Of a stretch of DNA of 64,000 bases, positions 34,553 to 57,500 are shown piece by piece. The position numbers and the translations under genes are program-made. How positions within the stretch are numbered: the first letter of the stretch is position 1; each line of letters opens with the position of its first letter. The stretch is from Takakia lepidozioides. Its lineage: Eukaryota > Streptophyta > Takakiopsida > Takakiales > Takakiaceae. The notes beneath the pieces are model-generated. The model was not told where the DNA came from. It worked only from the letters and a program-made list of their open reading frames with translations, and ran no database searches. Where the stretch lies: positions 53,196,001-53,260,000 of the forward strand of contig CM060731.1 in assembly GCA_030704615.1 (NCBI GenBank). The letters run 5' to 3'.

Positions 34553-35555
34553 GCTTGGAGACCTTCAATTGAGCGCTAATGTGACCCACTATCCTAATAT
34601 CTGTCTCATAAAATTTTGCGCTGTTGATAGTATGTTACAACTCTTTTACATCTCCTGAAGAGATCAAGATCAGTGTATAATACATATTACTGTGCATACT
34701 TCTTCATCTCCATTTAGTCCTCATAGTGATGTGACATTTTCCTTTTCCCATATTTCAGAACAGCTTAGGCTTCTTCTGCCACCTAGCTGGGACAGCTATA
34801 TACTGACTGGGTCTTTGGCCTCACAAAGCCAAAGCACACTATTTGCTAATATGTAATTCTCAAGGCGTGACCACTCAAACAGTGGTAATTTCAATGACCG
34901 ACTGCGAAAATGGTATGGCTGGGTCTCACACATTAATGGGGACATTTTTTTGTGATTGGTGATTCTATCCCAATCTTTTTTGAAGTCCTCATTTCTGCAA
35001 GTGGACCCTCCACACTGGGCCGAGTTGACCCTCTAGAGTGAACTTAGGGTGGGTGACTTACAATGGACCCTCTAGTGTGGACCTAGGGGCAGGTGCCCCT
35101 GTTTCTTGATAACAGATCATTCCAGGAAGAACCTACTTATAAGACGCCGTTAATCTTAATTGAGTGTTTCCAGATATCCTCTAAAAAGCCCAAGCATCGA
35201 CTTGCTGTGTGTGAGCTGCCCAGCAATTAGACCCCAACAGGGCCTGTAAGATATCAACATAGAGGCAGTGAGGTGCTGTATAAGGGAGCGTGTCCACAAT
35301 AATCATACCATTCTTCTTTTCCCCCCTTCGGAGACGAGCATCTTCTTCACGAAACAAAACGAGAAATGAATGAACGAATCGCCAGTTTTGGACGATCATC
35401 GACCCACAGTTTTGGACGCTCGTTGACCCACAGACTCGGATTTAGTTTGGGAAAGTGTGCGTGGGATTATTAAGTTGGGTGGGATCTGCATCGCAAGGGG
35501 AGGACTCTTGACTTGGAATGCAACAATCTGAGCTCGACAGGAGCAGGAGCTGGCC
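34553..35555. other. Intergenic between UBX gene and CPOX; short imperfect repeat
   Basis: This is the 3' flank of the UBX gene and the promoter of CPOX. At about 34998-35098 the words GGACCCTC(TA) and GTGGACC/GTGAACTTAGG recur two to three times. No gene is visible. Confidence 0.45.
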
Positions 35556-38726
<3,171 letters not shown>

Positions 38727-39807
38727 AGATCCCTTATTTACTACTGAGGAATGAAGTTGTGGATAGTCAGTATGTTTGTTCAGGTTAGGAAACTTCATGT
38801 GACCGTCTCTTTGTTTTACTGGAAAGAGGCATGCATGGCTGTTGTAGAGAATGTGGAGTCAAAGATACATGCTTTGCACCAAGAAACTATCTTGCAGTGG
38901 TGTTATGGAAATGGAACCTGTGGTAAGTAGTGAAGAATGTGTTACCTTGGCTTAGCTTTGTGGCAAGAGGATGGGTGATGAACAGTCGACATCCACTACC
39001 ATATCCTAAGCCTTAACTGCCTGCAAGAGAAATTCTGCCTACCTCCTGCCACCCAGAGTGCCATGATTGGGCTGATTCAGATGTGTAGCAGTGAACCATT
39101 GCATTTGTTGAGCACCTTTGCAAGTCCAATTTGGGGAAGGCTTGCAGAGTGTGCACTACATCGTCTTGCGAATGGGTGAAAACAGAAAACTGACCTAAAG
39201 GTGATTCTGAGTAAAACTTGCATTGTGAACCTTAGGCCCGGGCTGCACAGAACATTACAACAAGCAATACTAAAGGCAAATGCTGATTTAGACTTCAACA
39301 CTTCAAAACTCGTACCGGTTGCTCTGGATGAATTTTCTCCATGTGCAATATACCAGTACTTTACAGCTTCAGTCAGAACAGGAACAAAACCCTGTCATGT
39401 AAGGGAAGCGAAAACCTACTTATTATAACAGCTTTGAAGTTGGCAGATTGACCTCACTTCAGGCCTTACAACAGTAAATACAACTGGACAAACTCTTCAA
39501 AGGTCTCAGAGTAGCAAATTGCCTGACAAAGCCACAACAAACTAAAACTCAAAGCCTTCATCATCCACAGACTTTAACCATAAGGCTTTTATGATGCAAG
39601 GATTGTGTGTCGTTGGTTTGACGCACCCTGATTCTAAATACCATCCACAGATAAGTCTTTGCCCCACCATAAGTTGTGGCAGAACATGACTAGTGATGCA
39701 CACAACAAGAGGGACACAAAATGCTAGTTTCATCCGGATCTGGATGTGCAGTCTACCACAAGATTCAACACCAGGCCTCAACTAGCTTGCTCAGCCCTAC
39801 CTCCTCT
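38727..39807. other. Convergent intergenic region between CPOX and KARI
   Basis: Holds the 3' ends of both genes. I see no additional coding feature; short ORFs are without recognisable motifs. Confidence 0.5.
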
Positions 39808-45979
<6,172 letters not shown>

Positions 45980-47187
45980 CGCTCCGCAATCCCGCGACAC
46001 TCACAAATCCTCACAAGTCGGTCCACAACAGCGAGCGAGAGCCGAGCAGCTCTGCGCAGGAATGTGAGCGACAACCAGACTGCGCGCTTGTTCCCCTCTC
46101 TGTATAACTCCCCGGGGCAGCCGCGCTACTAGTTTCGCCAGGTTTTGCCTTTTGTTTTCGCTAAGTCAATGTCCGCGGATTCGAATATCGATCTCAATAT
46201 TGATGGTGGTATATCGTTCTCTGGTAGTCCATCCAGTACAGTACCGTCCTCGAAATAATTACCAAATTTATTTGTTGAATATATGGCGAAGCTAGGCCCG
46301 AAGACCTAGGCCCGGCGACATCGGACTTGTTCCGTTTCAGTCTCACATCGCTGTTATGAGCTCGCACTTGCAGGTTTGATTGGCTTCCATTTGATTCACA
46401 GGCTTCATTTCCAGTTTGAATAGGGCTTGATCGAGTTCAGAGGGCTCTCGTGGGCTTGTGACCAGCTTGCGTTTCCGGTATGAACAGGGCATTATCAACT
46501 TCAATCTCAGATTCTCACAAGGATTGTGATCAGCTTGCATTCCTGTTTTAGCAGGTCTTAATCACCTTCCATGTCAGGAATTGCAGGGCTTGATCCGCTT
46601 GCATTTCGAGTTGTAACAGGAATTTTAGAAATTTTCAGTTCTTGATCGACTTGCATTCAACTTTTAACAGACAGTAACTGAAACTTGGACCTCTATTCCC
46701 TTTCCCGTGACTTCTTGACAGCGATTGTCTTCGATTTTCTCTAGGCGGACTGGAAGTGTTCTTGGCCAGCGAGGATCCTGTTTCCAAACTAATGTACGTA
46801 CGTCATCTGAGCCACTACAATGGCATATGATAGCAACTACTATAGGGGGAAAAAATTGTATAAGTCGAAATCGCCAGGCGGAAAAGAAGGAACCACTTGG
46901 CCATGCTTCGTGATTGGAAAGAACGAGCTCCGTATTATCAGATTGTTTGAGAGCTTGTGGGCAACTGAATTTGCCGCTAGAGTGGAAATAGTCATGTGCA
47001 AGTGTGCAAGCGGTGGAGTTGTGGTCTTTTAAAACGGAAATATTGGAAGAGAAACGGTTGATGAGTGTTGCGACTTTTGTGTGCAGGAACTTGTACAGAA
47101 GCAAGCTGCAATTGGCCTTGTGTGCCGTAAGCGATTCGCACCTGGCCTCAACTCGACGCCGCTTCTAGGTTCAACGAAATCTTGCCA
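45980..47187. promoter_or_regulatory. Divergent promoter region KARI / esterase, with degenerate short repeats
   Basis: The region upstream of both start codons is about 1.2 kb. From 46330 to 46680 short units recur with variation: CAGGGCTTGATC, GATCAGCTTGCATTYC and variants such as CTTGATCGACTTGCATTC, each about 30-60 bases apart. No ORF of note. Whether the repeats act as regulatory sites is unknown. Confidence 0.5.
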
Positions 47188-48630
47188 ATGGCAGATGCTA
47201 ACGGCAGTCTAGATATATTCATCCTGTCGGGACAGAGCAACATGTCGGGGAGAGGTGGCAATCAGGTCAAAATAGCAGCAGACGGAAGCACGTACAAGGT
47301 GTGGGACGGAGTTGTACCTGCTGAGTGTGATGCAGACAAGGGCTCCATTCTTAGATTAGCAGCAAGTCTGGAGTGGGAGGAAGCTCATGAGCCCCTACAT
47401 ATTGACATTGATAAAGGTGTTACTTCTTCTTCTTCTTTTTCCCTTCATGAACCCCTACCCTTTGACATTCATCTGTACATTATGATTTATATCTTTGAAG
47501 GAACTGCAGCACCATACATGGCAACTATACATGAAGTTAATCCATCCTGGTTGACACTTGTATTGGATCAAATTCTTCCACTAACAAATGCAATGTTGTC
47601 ACATCTTATCAAGCAACACTGATGAATTTGGTTTTTCAAGCTTAGTGCAACTGACTAGTAGAGTCTCTGACTCTTGGACTTGTGCCTAAGATTGAAGGTT
47701 AGACTTGAATCACTGCATCCCAATGTGTCAGTATCTTGAACCATAGGGATTGGGCTGTGAAGCGGGGACCCTTTCACTGAATTCAGCTATGTTGCAAGTC
47801 TGGCAGGTACTTGTGGTGTGGGGCCAGGCCTGGTATTTGCAGCATCAGTGATTCGGTCTCGCAAGGCCAAGGGTAAGAAGCTAACAATTCCAGCTATTGG
47901 TCTGGTGCCATGTGCTGATGGTGGGACGAGCATGGCAGATTGGAAGAAAGGAGGGTTTCTTTACAACAGAATGATAGAGAGAACTAAGGCAGCCACTGAC
48001 AACGGCGGCACCCTACGAGCCTTGTTGTGGTACCAAGGGGAGAGTGATACCACAAGTGCAGAAGCAGGGGAAAAATTTCAGCAAAGACTTGAGACATTTT
48101 TGGATGACGTGCGTTTGGATTTGATGTCTCAGGACCTGCCCATCATCCAGGTGACTGATCTACATTCAAAGTCATTGAGCCAACTGTATGTTTGGTTTCA
48201 ATTTTGCAACCTGTACAAGATTAGTAGGAATTGGGCCATCACTACAAGCTGTTGGTACCTTCTCTCAGCTGCCTGGTAGCCCACATCATTACCTATTATC
48301 TCAGTTGTTGAGCAATACACAAGATTATTTTCTTCAAGCACATTCAAGTTGAGGCACATTTATATCATGCATTGGGCCTCATTTTGCCAAGTGACTGACT
48401 TTGTCTCTGTCATGCAGGTTGGCATCACATGGGAGAAGCATGAGCACCCAGAGATATTAGAGCAGGTCCGGCAAGCACAGCGGGCTGTAGCTGATAAGGT
48501 TGATCACGTATATCTTGTAGATGCATATGGCCTCCCTTTACAGTACGACAACGTTCACCTCTCAACAGAGGGACAAACTAAGCTGGGGCAAATGTTGGCA
48601 GAGAAGTATGACATGATAACTGGAAAATGA
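47188..48630 (+). CDS. SASA-domain carbohydrate esterase (At4g34215-like)
   Basis: Three exons join in phase: 47188-47416, 47807-48150 and 48418-48630, giving 261 residues, the normal length. The SGNH-type catalytic set is visible: nucleophile Ser17 in FILSGQSNMSGRGG, the oxyanion block WYQGESD, and the Asp235-x-x-His238 pair in DNVHLS. The family removes O-acetyl groups from carbohydrates. The Arabidopsis homologue At4g34215 is a structurally characterised putative carbohydrate esterase, with its natural substrate unclear. No signal peptide is seen. The ATG at 47188 is the first in frame. It is transcribed divergently from KARI. Confidence 0.93.
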
Positions 48631-50262
48631 CAAAATGACATAATCCAAGTCAAGATCAGCTTGAAGTTCATCACATTGTAAGTTTGAGATGATACTGCCA
48701 CAAGTGCTCTTGAGCTTAAGCTTAGTTGGTGACATTGCCAACTAAAAGTGGTGGTGCACTCTCCTCGTCTCCCATGTGCCCGCCAGCCAGCCTACTTGCT
48801 TGTCAGAGGCGCCTTGCAGCAGCATGCACACCTTATTAGCAGTTAATTCAATTCCCTCCATTCTCCGAAGGTTTTTGTGGTCGATTTGTAAACGTAGAGG
48901 TTTGAAGTTTGAAGCTTCCGTAGAGGAGAGAAATTTGAAAAAATACAAATAGGGGAAAAAAGAGGATAATCACCCGTCAGAACGCTCGCCGCCCATCGCC
49001 ACCCGCGGAATGAGCGGGTGGGACGTTCATCGGGTAGAGGGCACTGACCAAGGCCAGTGCATCCCTGCGGCAGTCGCGCTCAGGGCTGCGAGCCACGGCT
49101 CATCGTCCGGGCTGTGAGTCTTGTCTGCGACGGAACTCTCAGATCAAATGTACGCACTATAGAACAGATCCTGTTCAAGTATAGTCGTAATGTATATCTC
49201 TCGGTTTGTGTATTTGTACTTGCCATCATTTTCTGCGCAAACGATAAGGGACTAAACTTTTGATGGTGTATTTCACAATGCTTGAATAGGCCCCAGTTTC
49301 GCATATATTCAAGCTATACTTTCCCTTTTCTTTTTTACCATTCTTGGAAAGGGGACGGAGGGGGGATAGTGTTGTGCCAAGACTAAAAAAACTTAAACGT
49401 TGATTGTTTGAAAAGGGAAGGAATGATGGTATCAGGCATTTGAAAGATTTTGTTGGTCTGAGAATTTGTGATTGACATCACAATGTAAACTCTTTGTGCC
49501 ACAGTAGCATTACCTATTAACCCCTCCTTCAATGCAATTTAAGGGCGCCTGTTTCCTTCAAAGAGAAAAAAAACGTTCGATGGGGGTTGTTGCCCTGGGA
49601 ATATGCCATACAGAGATGAAGATTGCATTAGGACAATGTGTATTCTGACAAGGTACTGTTCTGATCAAGTGGACTGTCTTTGATCAGATGTATGTGTTTC
49701 TTATTAGGCCGGAGACGAAACCCTCGCCAAGTTTCTTGAGAGGCTCTCCCCTGTTCAAGGGCAGACTTGGTGAGTGATTAACATCACCAGGCATACCTTC
49801 AACAATGATTCAAGCAGTGGAGCCTATGTAAGGGATCTCGAACTCGGATCACATCAAAAGAGTCGTCCCATCATACAGGACTACCCCTTTCAAGAGAGAG
49901 ACACATTATTGGACCGTCATTGTCATTAACCCATAGCCGAGCAATTCCAGTAACATTATGTAGATGAATACTAAGCACATGTCCACTCCGTATAATCCAA
50001 TATTAGAAAATGCAGTATGAGATGCACTTAAAACTTTCACCTGTGACAACAGAAGAGAGGAGGAGATAGGGAACCGCACCAGTACATAGGAAATGGACAG
50101 AAGGACAGAGTCAATAAATAATACCACGGACAAGACTAAGCCTAATCGAATGCCTCCACCTCACCAGCTACCAGAAAGAATCCGTATGGAGAGTATTAGA
50201 AAACTTCACATAGCAGGACCCCTGTGCACTGCCTAGCAGCAGGTGTGTAGAGGTCAGGTCGA
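48631..50262. other. Intergenic between esterase and PEX11, no gene seen
   Basis: Convergent 3' flanks. Short ORFs have no recognisable motif. A somewhat GC-rich patch is at 48980-49130. Confidence 0.5.
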
Positions 50263-53200
50263 CTAATCCTTCTTCAATGGATGTGGTGGCAGCAACTGCA
50301 CAAAATAAAAAAGATGTCAATCACATGCTTTCTTGCAAGTACTGCTCTGATTGCAATCAAATCAAGACTTGAAGTGGCAATTTGAATTAGTTATTTTGTA
50401 AATTTCTGCTCCAAGACAGAGATTAGGCAAGCCAGTGTTGTCTTCCATAGCAACTTTCTATTGGGCTGGTTTTAAGCATGCCAACCTTTCTATCGCACAC
50501 CACCATCAAACAGGTCGACTGGAGAAACACCATGGAGTCATTATAGGCTCTTCAATCTGTCATTCTTTTGGAATTTGTCTCATCATTTCAAGCAGATGTA
50601 AAACGAGCAACACTAAAATGGTAGAACAATCAGGAAGATAGTCACACACTTTGGAAGTTACATTTCTATGTACCTGATAGCATGAAATAGCAGATGTAAC
50701 AAAGCCCAGTGCCCCTGTGACACGTGGCGTGATAGTTTTGGGCGCCAACTGGAGCAACCCAGCTCCAACTAGAATGTCCAGAGATGCCTTCACAAGATTT
50801 AATGTCTTCTCCCTCGATATCTTCAGGTTTGCCTTCCGCTGCTCCCTCTGAAATGAGAAGCAACCCACACAGAAAACTGGTACAGAACTGACTAATTCAT
50901 AATTCAGTCTCACATTAAGACAAACTTGGTAAAAATTGCAGTTCAAAAGGACTCCGATATACACAAAAAAATCCAACTGTACTATCATCTCTAGTTATTG
51001 TCCCTCTAAGCTTGCACAAGTCCCATACTAGGAACTTCAAGAATATACGTACTCAAGAGCAACACATTGATCTCAAGCTTGAGTCAAAGGTCAATAAATT
51101 ACACCCTACTTCAGATAACCTGATTCTGTCAATAAAGATACTTGTTCATCTCACAAGGGACTCCGATGCAAACAAAGCTCTCCCACCTGCTCATTGCTAT
51201 TTTCTCGTTGACTTTAACCAGTAGTGCAGCCATTTGGTCTCACAGTGGAACTAACAACAGTGCACTATGCCAAAAACATGTGTATTGAGGACCAGCTGAC
51301 CCCATACCAGCTTCATTTCTTCAATGGAGCCAGTGCCCTTAACTCGCTTCAGTTCCTTCTCCACCTTCTTGCTTGCAGCCACAAGACGCGTCACCTCTGA
51401 TACCTGCAGCCTCATGCCTAGTTGATGAATTATATGATGGAGTTGATGTGCTTGAAATGAGGGACTCTGTCACACCCAAGGGTCCTAAACAGTCTTGAAA
51501 AAATGTTGTTTAGAGAGCTGGCCATGCTAAAAATTGAGGTCTAGTGTCCAGGCCACCATGTACTTGATATGGGACGCTTGGCAGCAAATCATTTTCAGTG
51601 ATTACCATCTTTGTTGTGTCAGCCATCACACATTACATCAACTGTCGCAGTAAGAGGTTTCAACATTCCGAAACCTACGTACGACTGAGATTTTCCTCAC
51701 CTTAGGAGCCCTGAACCCACATAGTCACCAACTTCCCCACCTCATGATACCCAAGAGCAATAAACTATAAAATGATCATGGATTGCAATAAACAAGAAGG
51801 AACTTGACAGACCTCAGCCACAGAGGTACAGGAGCTGCCAGCCATCCAACAGAACAAAGAGATCCTGGATAAGAGGTCCACAAGCTCCTTGTCCTGAAAT
51901 ATCCGCATCCACACAATAAACACCATGCTAGCTCCTAGCTCATGTCTGCTGTCGAAAGCTTTCAACATAATGTGTGCGCATGAGTGAGAGAAGAACGAAA
52001 AAACAACCAATTATTTAGTTTTATGTAATTTTACGAATTATGCATCAGTCCCTAAGCTCTTTGGGAATTTCGTGGACATTATGCACAAAGACCGCCCATT
52101 AAGAAAGCTGCTGAGCATAACAATCTGAAAGTGTCTGCAGTCGCTGAAGAGACAATGTTACCTCCCTCCTACTACACCCAGCAGGAGAAAAAGAGAAGGT
52201 GTTCTGGGCCATTCTCATTCCATCTGTTACATTTCATCCACTTGTCTGGCTGTTAAGCCGACCTTAAAGAGAGAAAGAATATAGGGAGCAAGAGAGCCAG
52301 ACACTCTGGGGTACACATTCATCTTGCTGCATACCTTTATGATGCCAACTCTTCCTGCCCACACAAATTGATCAAGGAACAAAAATGTGCCAACCAGCGC
52401 ATTTTTGGCCTGCCAACCCCCAACAAACAAAAATACTTGTTGTGATTTGCCTTGTATAATATCCAAAAGAAACTATCCTCTTTACAAAAAAGATGCGACA
52501 CCGAAACAACTGCCTCATTTGGTTTTGATGGACATGGTGCACACTAAATGGGCTTCCAGAGCCATGTAGGACATGCAGGGACTAGAATGTTGTTGAACCC
52601 TTACGCCTACTGAAACCCATGACCCCAACCCGGTCAGCACAGCACAGAGATAGTGCTTCTTCTCTTCTCTTTTCCAGAAGTCCAGAACTTCCTTCGATTC
52701 AGCATCCTCCTATGATGAGCTACCATCTCTCCCCATGTACCTCTCTAGCTCTGCACACCTCGAACTTTGGTCCCCTGCTACCTTTTCAGTAAGTGAGCAT
52801 CAGAATTACCTTGCCAAGAAGGACAACTGGTAAGGGAGTGGCCTTAGGTGCTGGTGCAAGCAAGCCTTGAAGCTCATTCACTGTCTGTTATAGCCAACAA
52901 TACCACAATCAAATTTATTTTTGCAAACCCCTCACAAATTTCCAGAAATGCAGTACTCCGATGCATCGATGGATCTATGACTCTTGCTTAACTGTCCAAA
53001 TACACGTGACCTATCCATCTAGCTCGTATTAACTTAAGCTCGACACCTGTGAAGATCATGCAATTGGGGGTGGGGCCAAAGGAAGTCCTACAACAAATCC
53101 TCCTCAAAATTGCATCATTACATTGCCAAAAATACGGTTAGTGTTACGATTGACAGAGAGTTTCTTTCGAATCATTCCATCGTCTACGTCGTCAAATACA

Positions 53201-53504
53201 GTCATGTCCATCATTTGAAGACATGTTCTCTCACCCGATTCTAGTATGGTTCAAATTAAATAAAGCGAGGTCTTTCTTCCTCAAAATAGAACTGAAGGCC
53301 AGCTTCAACCTTCAGGAGACGGAAAACTTTACGAGCCAAGCTGGTGTTCTTATCCACTTGTTGCGCTACGCCAGGCATACCGTTACTCAAGAACTTGGAG
53401 CCATACTGGATGGCCCGGCATATCTTGTCCCTCGTCTCTGCCTTGTTCAGAAACAGCGCCAGGAAGGCAATTTCTGCCCTGGTCACGTCCAACGTCGTCG
53501 TCAT
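50263..53504 (-). CDS. PEX11: Peroxisomal membrane protein PEX11 (C/D/E type)
   Basis: Seven minus-strand exons join in phase: 53504-53310, 52884-52810, 52409-52335, 51893-51813, 51403-51308, 50847-50674 and 50295-50263, giving 242 residues (family about 235). Diagnostic segments are DKICRAIQYGSKFLS and TSLARKVFRLLK at the N-terminus, TPLPVVLLGKAKNAL and TFLFLDQFVWAGR in the middle, and LLQLAPKTITPRVTGALGF before the short basic tail LLPPHPLKKD. PEX11 proteins tubulate peroxisome membranes with an amphipathic N-terminal helix and promote peroxisome proliferation and fission. The ATG at 53504 (MTTTLDVTRAE) matches plant homologues. The frame is open further upstream but with unlike sequence. 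It is head-to-head with the cyclophilin gene. Confidence 0.95.
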
Positions 53505-54035
53505 ATCGCCTCCCTTCTTCTCCAACTCCCCAAAAGCAGCAAACACACCCTCCGCCCTCACCTTCCTCAAATCTGTACCTTCTTTTCGTCAGAATTCCAC
53601 ACAACATGCATTCCCTCCCTTCTCCTCCCTCCTACCGCAATTCACTAACACCGCATCACGCATACAGTTCTGTCCATCACAGCGCACCGCGCTACTTCCT
53701 CGCGATCCAACGGCCCCTACCTACAGATCCCCCAACGGACGGTCCCAATCTGGAGGGAGCGGTCAATCACGAAACATGGAGAACCTGCGGAAAATGCGAA
53801 AGGGATAATGATCGCCAAAGATGTCGGATGCTCTGCAACTTTCTGCAGATTCTTCACAATATCAAAACCAGAAAGCAACAATCGAGGCCGACGATGCTGC
53901 CCCCATTCAATCTTCGCATGCAAATCTGCAATCTACAAATCTGTTGCGAGAGCGCGAGGGTTTGTAGACGCGATGCAGTCTACCCTCACCTCCTTTTGGA
54001 CGACCAGCAGTCCATGGAAGAATCCTTTGGATAGA

Positions 54036-54210
54036 GTCTTACCCAGGTTAGAGGTTAACCACAGTTCCGTGTACGGATGACACATGGATGCCGTCCCGAT
54101 ATGATGTATGATATTCATCCCAGAAAGTCTTACCCAGGTTAGAGATTAACCACAGTTCCGTTTGCGGATGACATATGGATGCCATCCCGATATGATGTAT
54201 GATAATCATC
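54036..54210. repeat. 91-bp direct tandem duplication in the PEX11/cyclophilin promoter region
   Basis: GTCTTACCCAGGTTAGAG begins at 54036 and again, with one change, at 54127. The two copies remain nearly identical through TATGATGTATGAT and the following ATCATCC. The copy lies about 530-710 bases upstream of PEX11 and 380-550 upstream of the cyclophilin start. Confidence 0.9.
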
Positions 54211-54587
54211 CAATCAGGGTCCTCGTCGTCCCTCTGGAGGAAAAGGGTCGCAGTTCCCTCGGAAGCTTGAGCTAAAAGTAGACAGGGATCTATTGAGGGA
54301 GGAGAAGGGCTGATGTTGCTGTGAGATTCTGTGTCTCGTGTGAGTTTCTGGAGATATTACTTGCTGTAATCTTGTTGTTTTTCAAGGTGTTGAAATTTTG
54401 GTGGGTATCTTTTTGTGGCCTCGCTGTCTGCGTTCGGAGGTGTGGAGGGATGTGCGTTCTTAGTTGGTCCCATCCATGCGCAAGCTCTGAGAGGCATGGT
54501 AACAGTGGCACATAGAGGAGAAGGAGGAGGTTGTCAATCACTGAGCTTGTGGTAAGAGAAAAGGAGCTGGAGGGAGGGCTGAGAGAG

Positions 54588-57500
54588 ATGGCTCGCATGA
54601 AGCCAGCCGCCTTGTTGCTGCAAAGCAAGAGGAAGAAGGGTCCAGCGCGGTTGAGTGTAGCCACCATAGTCGCGTGCAATGTTGTTGTCATTTTGTTGAC
54701 TATGACAGGGGTCTTCATCCACAAGCAGAGAGTACGGGGGTAAGGCATTCCTTCTGCAGCTCCAAGGATCTACAGATTAAAACACGATTTGAATCGTTTC
54801 TGTTTATAAAATCTGTCATTTTCTGATAGGCACTTCCACCACATATGCCAAGAGATGTAACCAGGCCATGTTTTTGTGGGTCATCAGTAACCGAGCAGAG
54901 GGCTAGAGTTTCGAAGTGACTACCCTGCATCAACAAATCGCTCGGAAGCTGCCTAATTGTACTCCTCACAACGGGTAGCTGAGGCTCTAATTGAGTTAGT
55001 GTTGGTCATACATGAGTTCCTGCACCCTGCAGATTTGAGAGCCAGCTAGGGCCAAAGATTGGCGCAACTTCTCCTTGCAGAGTACGGAAAATAAAAATTG
55101 GAGGTTTTCTCTGAGATGCACGTAGTTACTTTTCTACTCGGATTAAAAAAATGCAGATGACAGATCGCTCCAAGTGTGAATTAGAACATTTGATGGGTAT
55201 GAATGATCAGGAGTGTGTGTCTGGCAAAACGATAACCCTGTCTCGCTTGTGTGTCTTTTGGGTGAGCTTCAGCGCCATGAATGAGTTCAGCAGCATAGGA
55301 GCTGAGATGGGAGCTGAGATGGATCAGGTGACGTTATTCTCTAGTATCCCGTTTCTCTCTTTCTGCCTATATGTGTTGTTATTTGTCGTTGCTGTTCCCC
55401 TCTTCTGGTTCTCTTGCATAGCCTCCCTCCAATATAGTTTTAGGAGTGCACAGGTTCTGTAGTCACAAATTGAATCTTCACTGATCAGGTTCTAGGACAG
55501 GACTCCCTTGATTATTTGCTGAAATGCTCATGTCATAATCTGCATTGTCTACTTAATGTAGGTTAGTACTTTTCTTTCTCTCTTTCCCTCTCTCTCTATG
55601 AATCAATGCTGTGCTACACAGGCTAGAATCAGCTTCATTTACAGTGGTAAGTATATAAACTGAAAGGAGCCCATAGTGACGGTTTTGACCCCCACTCTTA
55701 TTCCCTGCACACCCCACAACCCCCAGAAACCAACCCTATCCACTCTATGGGGTCCATGTCCTACAGGAACCACCATCCAATCAGTAATGACCTTCGTCCT
55801 TGGGTGACAAAGGGAGGATTCTAGAGTGGGAGACAGATGACTGTTGAGATGCCTCATGGTGTTGGTTAGCTTTGTCACTTGAATATGAAGCTTGATAGGC
55901 TGCAAGGGCATGGTAGTGCTGACCATAGAATGAATATATGTGCTGTTTGCAGGTAGGGGTGGCAAAGGAGGAGCTTACATCCCGTCTAAATGTGGATCAA
56001 TTACCGCGATTTGCAGTGAGCTATTATCTTCTGAACTTTCCTTTTGATAGATGCCCAGCAGTGCTGCGTGTAGTAGTTCTGGGACCAGTGCTTTGAGTTG
56101 GGATGTTTTTCTTTAAAGCTACCTCAACCCCGCTATGTCATAAATACTGGGATGTGGAGGTAACACTTGACTTCCAGAGCCGAATTGTGTCAAGGGAAAG
56201 GAAGATAGCAATAGAGAATGTACTCATAAGACGTTGTTTGCCGTAGCCTTGTGGCCATTGATAGCAATAGAGAGAACGTGACAGACTTGTTAGGAATTTT
56301 TGTCTTAATCTTTTCTACCTCGCATCTGCTTGATTGTATGCCACCCGAAACTATATCAATAGTTGTTCACTTGTGTTAACCGCACCAAACTGAGAAGTTG
56401 GCTGTAAGTGCAGGAAGTGTGCCTCATTGTTAATTCATGCAAAGGTGGTCTTGGGGATGAGTGTTCTCATCTAGTGAGTGTGCGGTGTGCCAGATTTTCA
56501 ATACAACAAAGGGCGTTATTTCGGTGGAGCTCTTTCCAAAAGCTGCACCCAAAACAGTCGAAAACTTTGTGACTCACAGGTATGCCAGGGGCTGTCCATT
56601 ACCCTGCATTTGTAGTACGTCATAATGACCAGAAGGCCATATGGTAGCAATTGGTCAATGAGTAGACTTTTATGTCTCTTTATTCTGCTCTTATAGTTGC
56701 AAAGGATATGGTAAGCACGAGTCTAATCAGCTGCTATTTGTCGAAAGTTGTGAATACCCCAAGTCAAATGCAAGTAGCAAAATACCTGCAGTGCTGGCCT
56801 TAAAATGTTACTGAGAACTCAACATAGCCACCTAAACTGAGGCTGCCTCAAGTGATAATCCAGTGTGATCTGGAGACCACCTTCTCCAAGATGTTTATTG
56901 CAACTTCATAATTTTCTCCCTCTCTGTTTGTATGATCTGTCTTTTACCTCGTCTAGAAGGGGGAGCCCCACTGTTATTGTGTGCTTTTATCACTAGTTTC
57001 TGTCCATGTTCCTCCACAGTTGTACATCCTCTGCTTGTCAATTTGAAGATGTAATGTGCAACAGTCCATGATTGCCACCTTCCTGGATGTTCAACTCGGT
57101 TAAACCCCCTTCAACTTTGTGCCAGACGACACTTGGATGAGTAAGCCTATCCGCGATTAGTAAACCCAGAATCGTCCTCCATCGCACAGTATACTTACAC
57201 ATAGGTTTGGACTTACCCAATCAGGTGTGATATGTTGATTTCCTTTGCAGTAAAAAAGGCTACTACAATGATGTGTCCTTCCATCGTGTCATCAAGGGCT
57301 TCATGATCCAGGCTGGAGACCCCAGGGGAGATGGGACAGGTGGTGAGTCAATATGGGGTGGCTATTTCAAGGACGAATTTGAATCAGGGTTGGACCACTG
57401 ACCGTCTTGCTGCTGCTGCTTCTTTGCTGTCATTGTATGCTTGTCCCAAGATTCACTAGATCAGTGGGCAATGGTAGGACGAATTCATGTTACAGCCACA

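Noticed and set aside
53256-53808. Long plus-strand ORFs at the 5' end of PEX11
   Set aside because: They are antisense to PEX11 exon 1 and its 5' leader; the minus-strand frame has clear homology.
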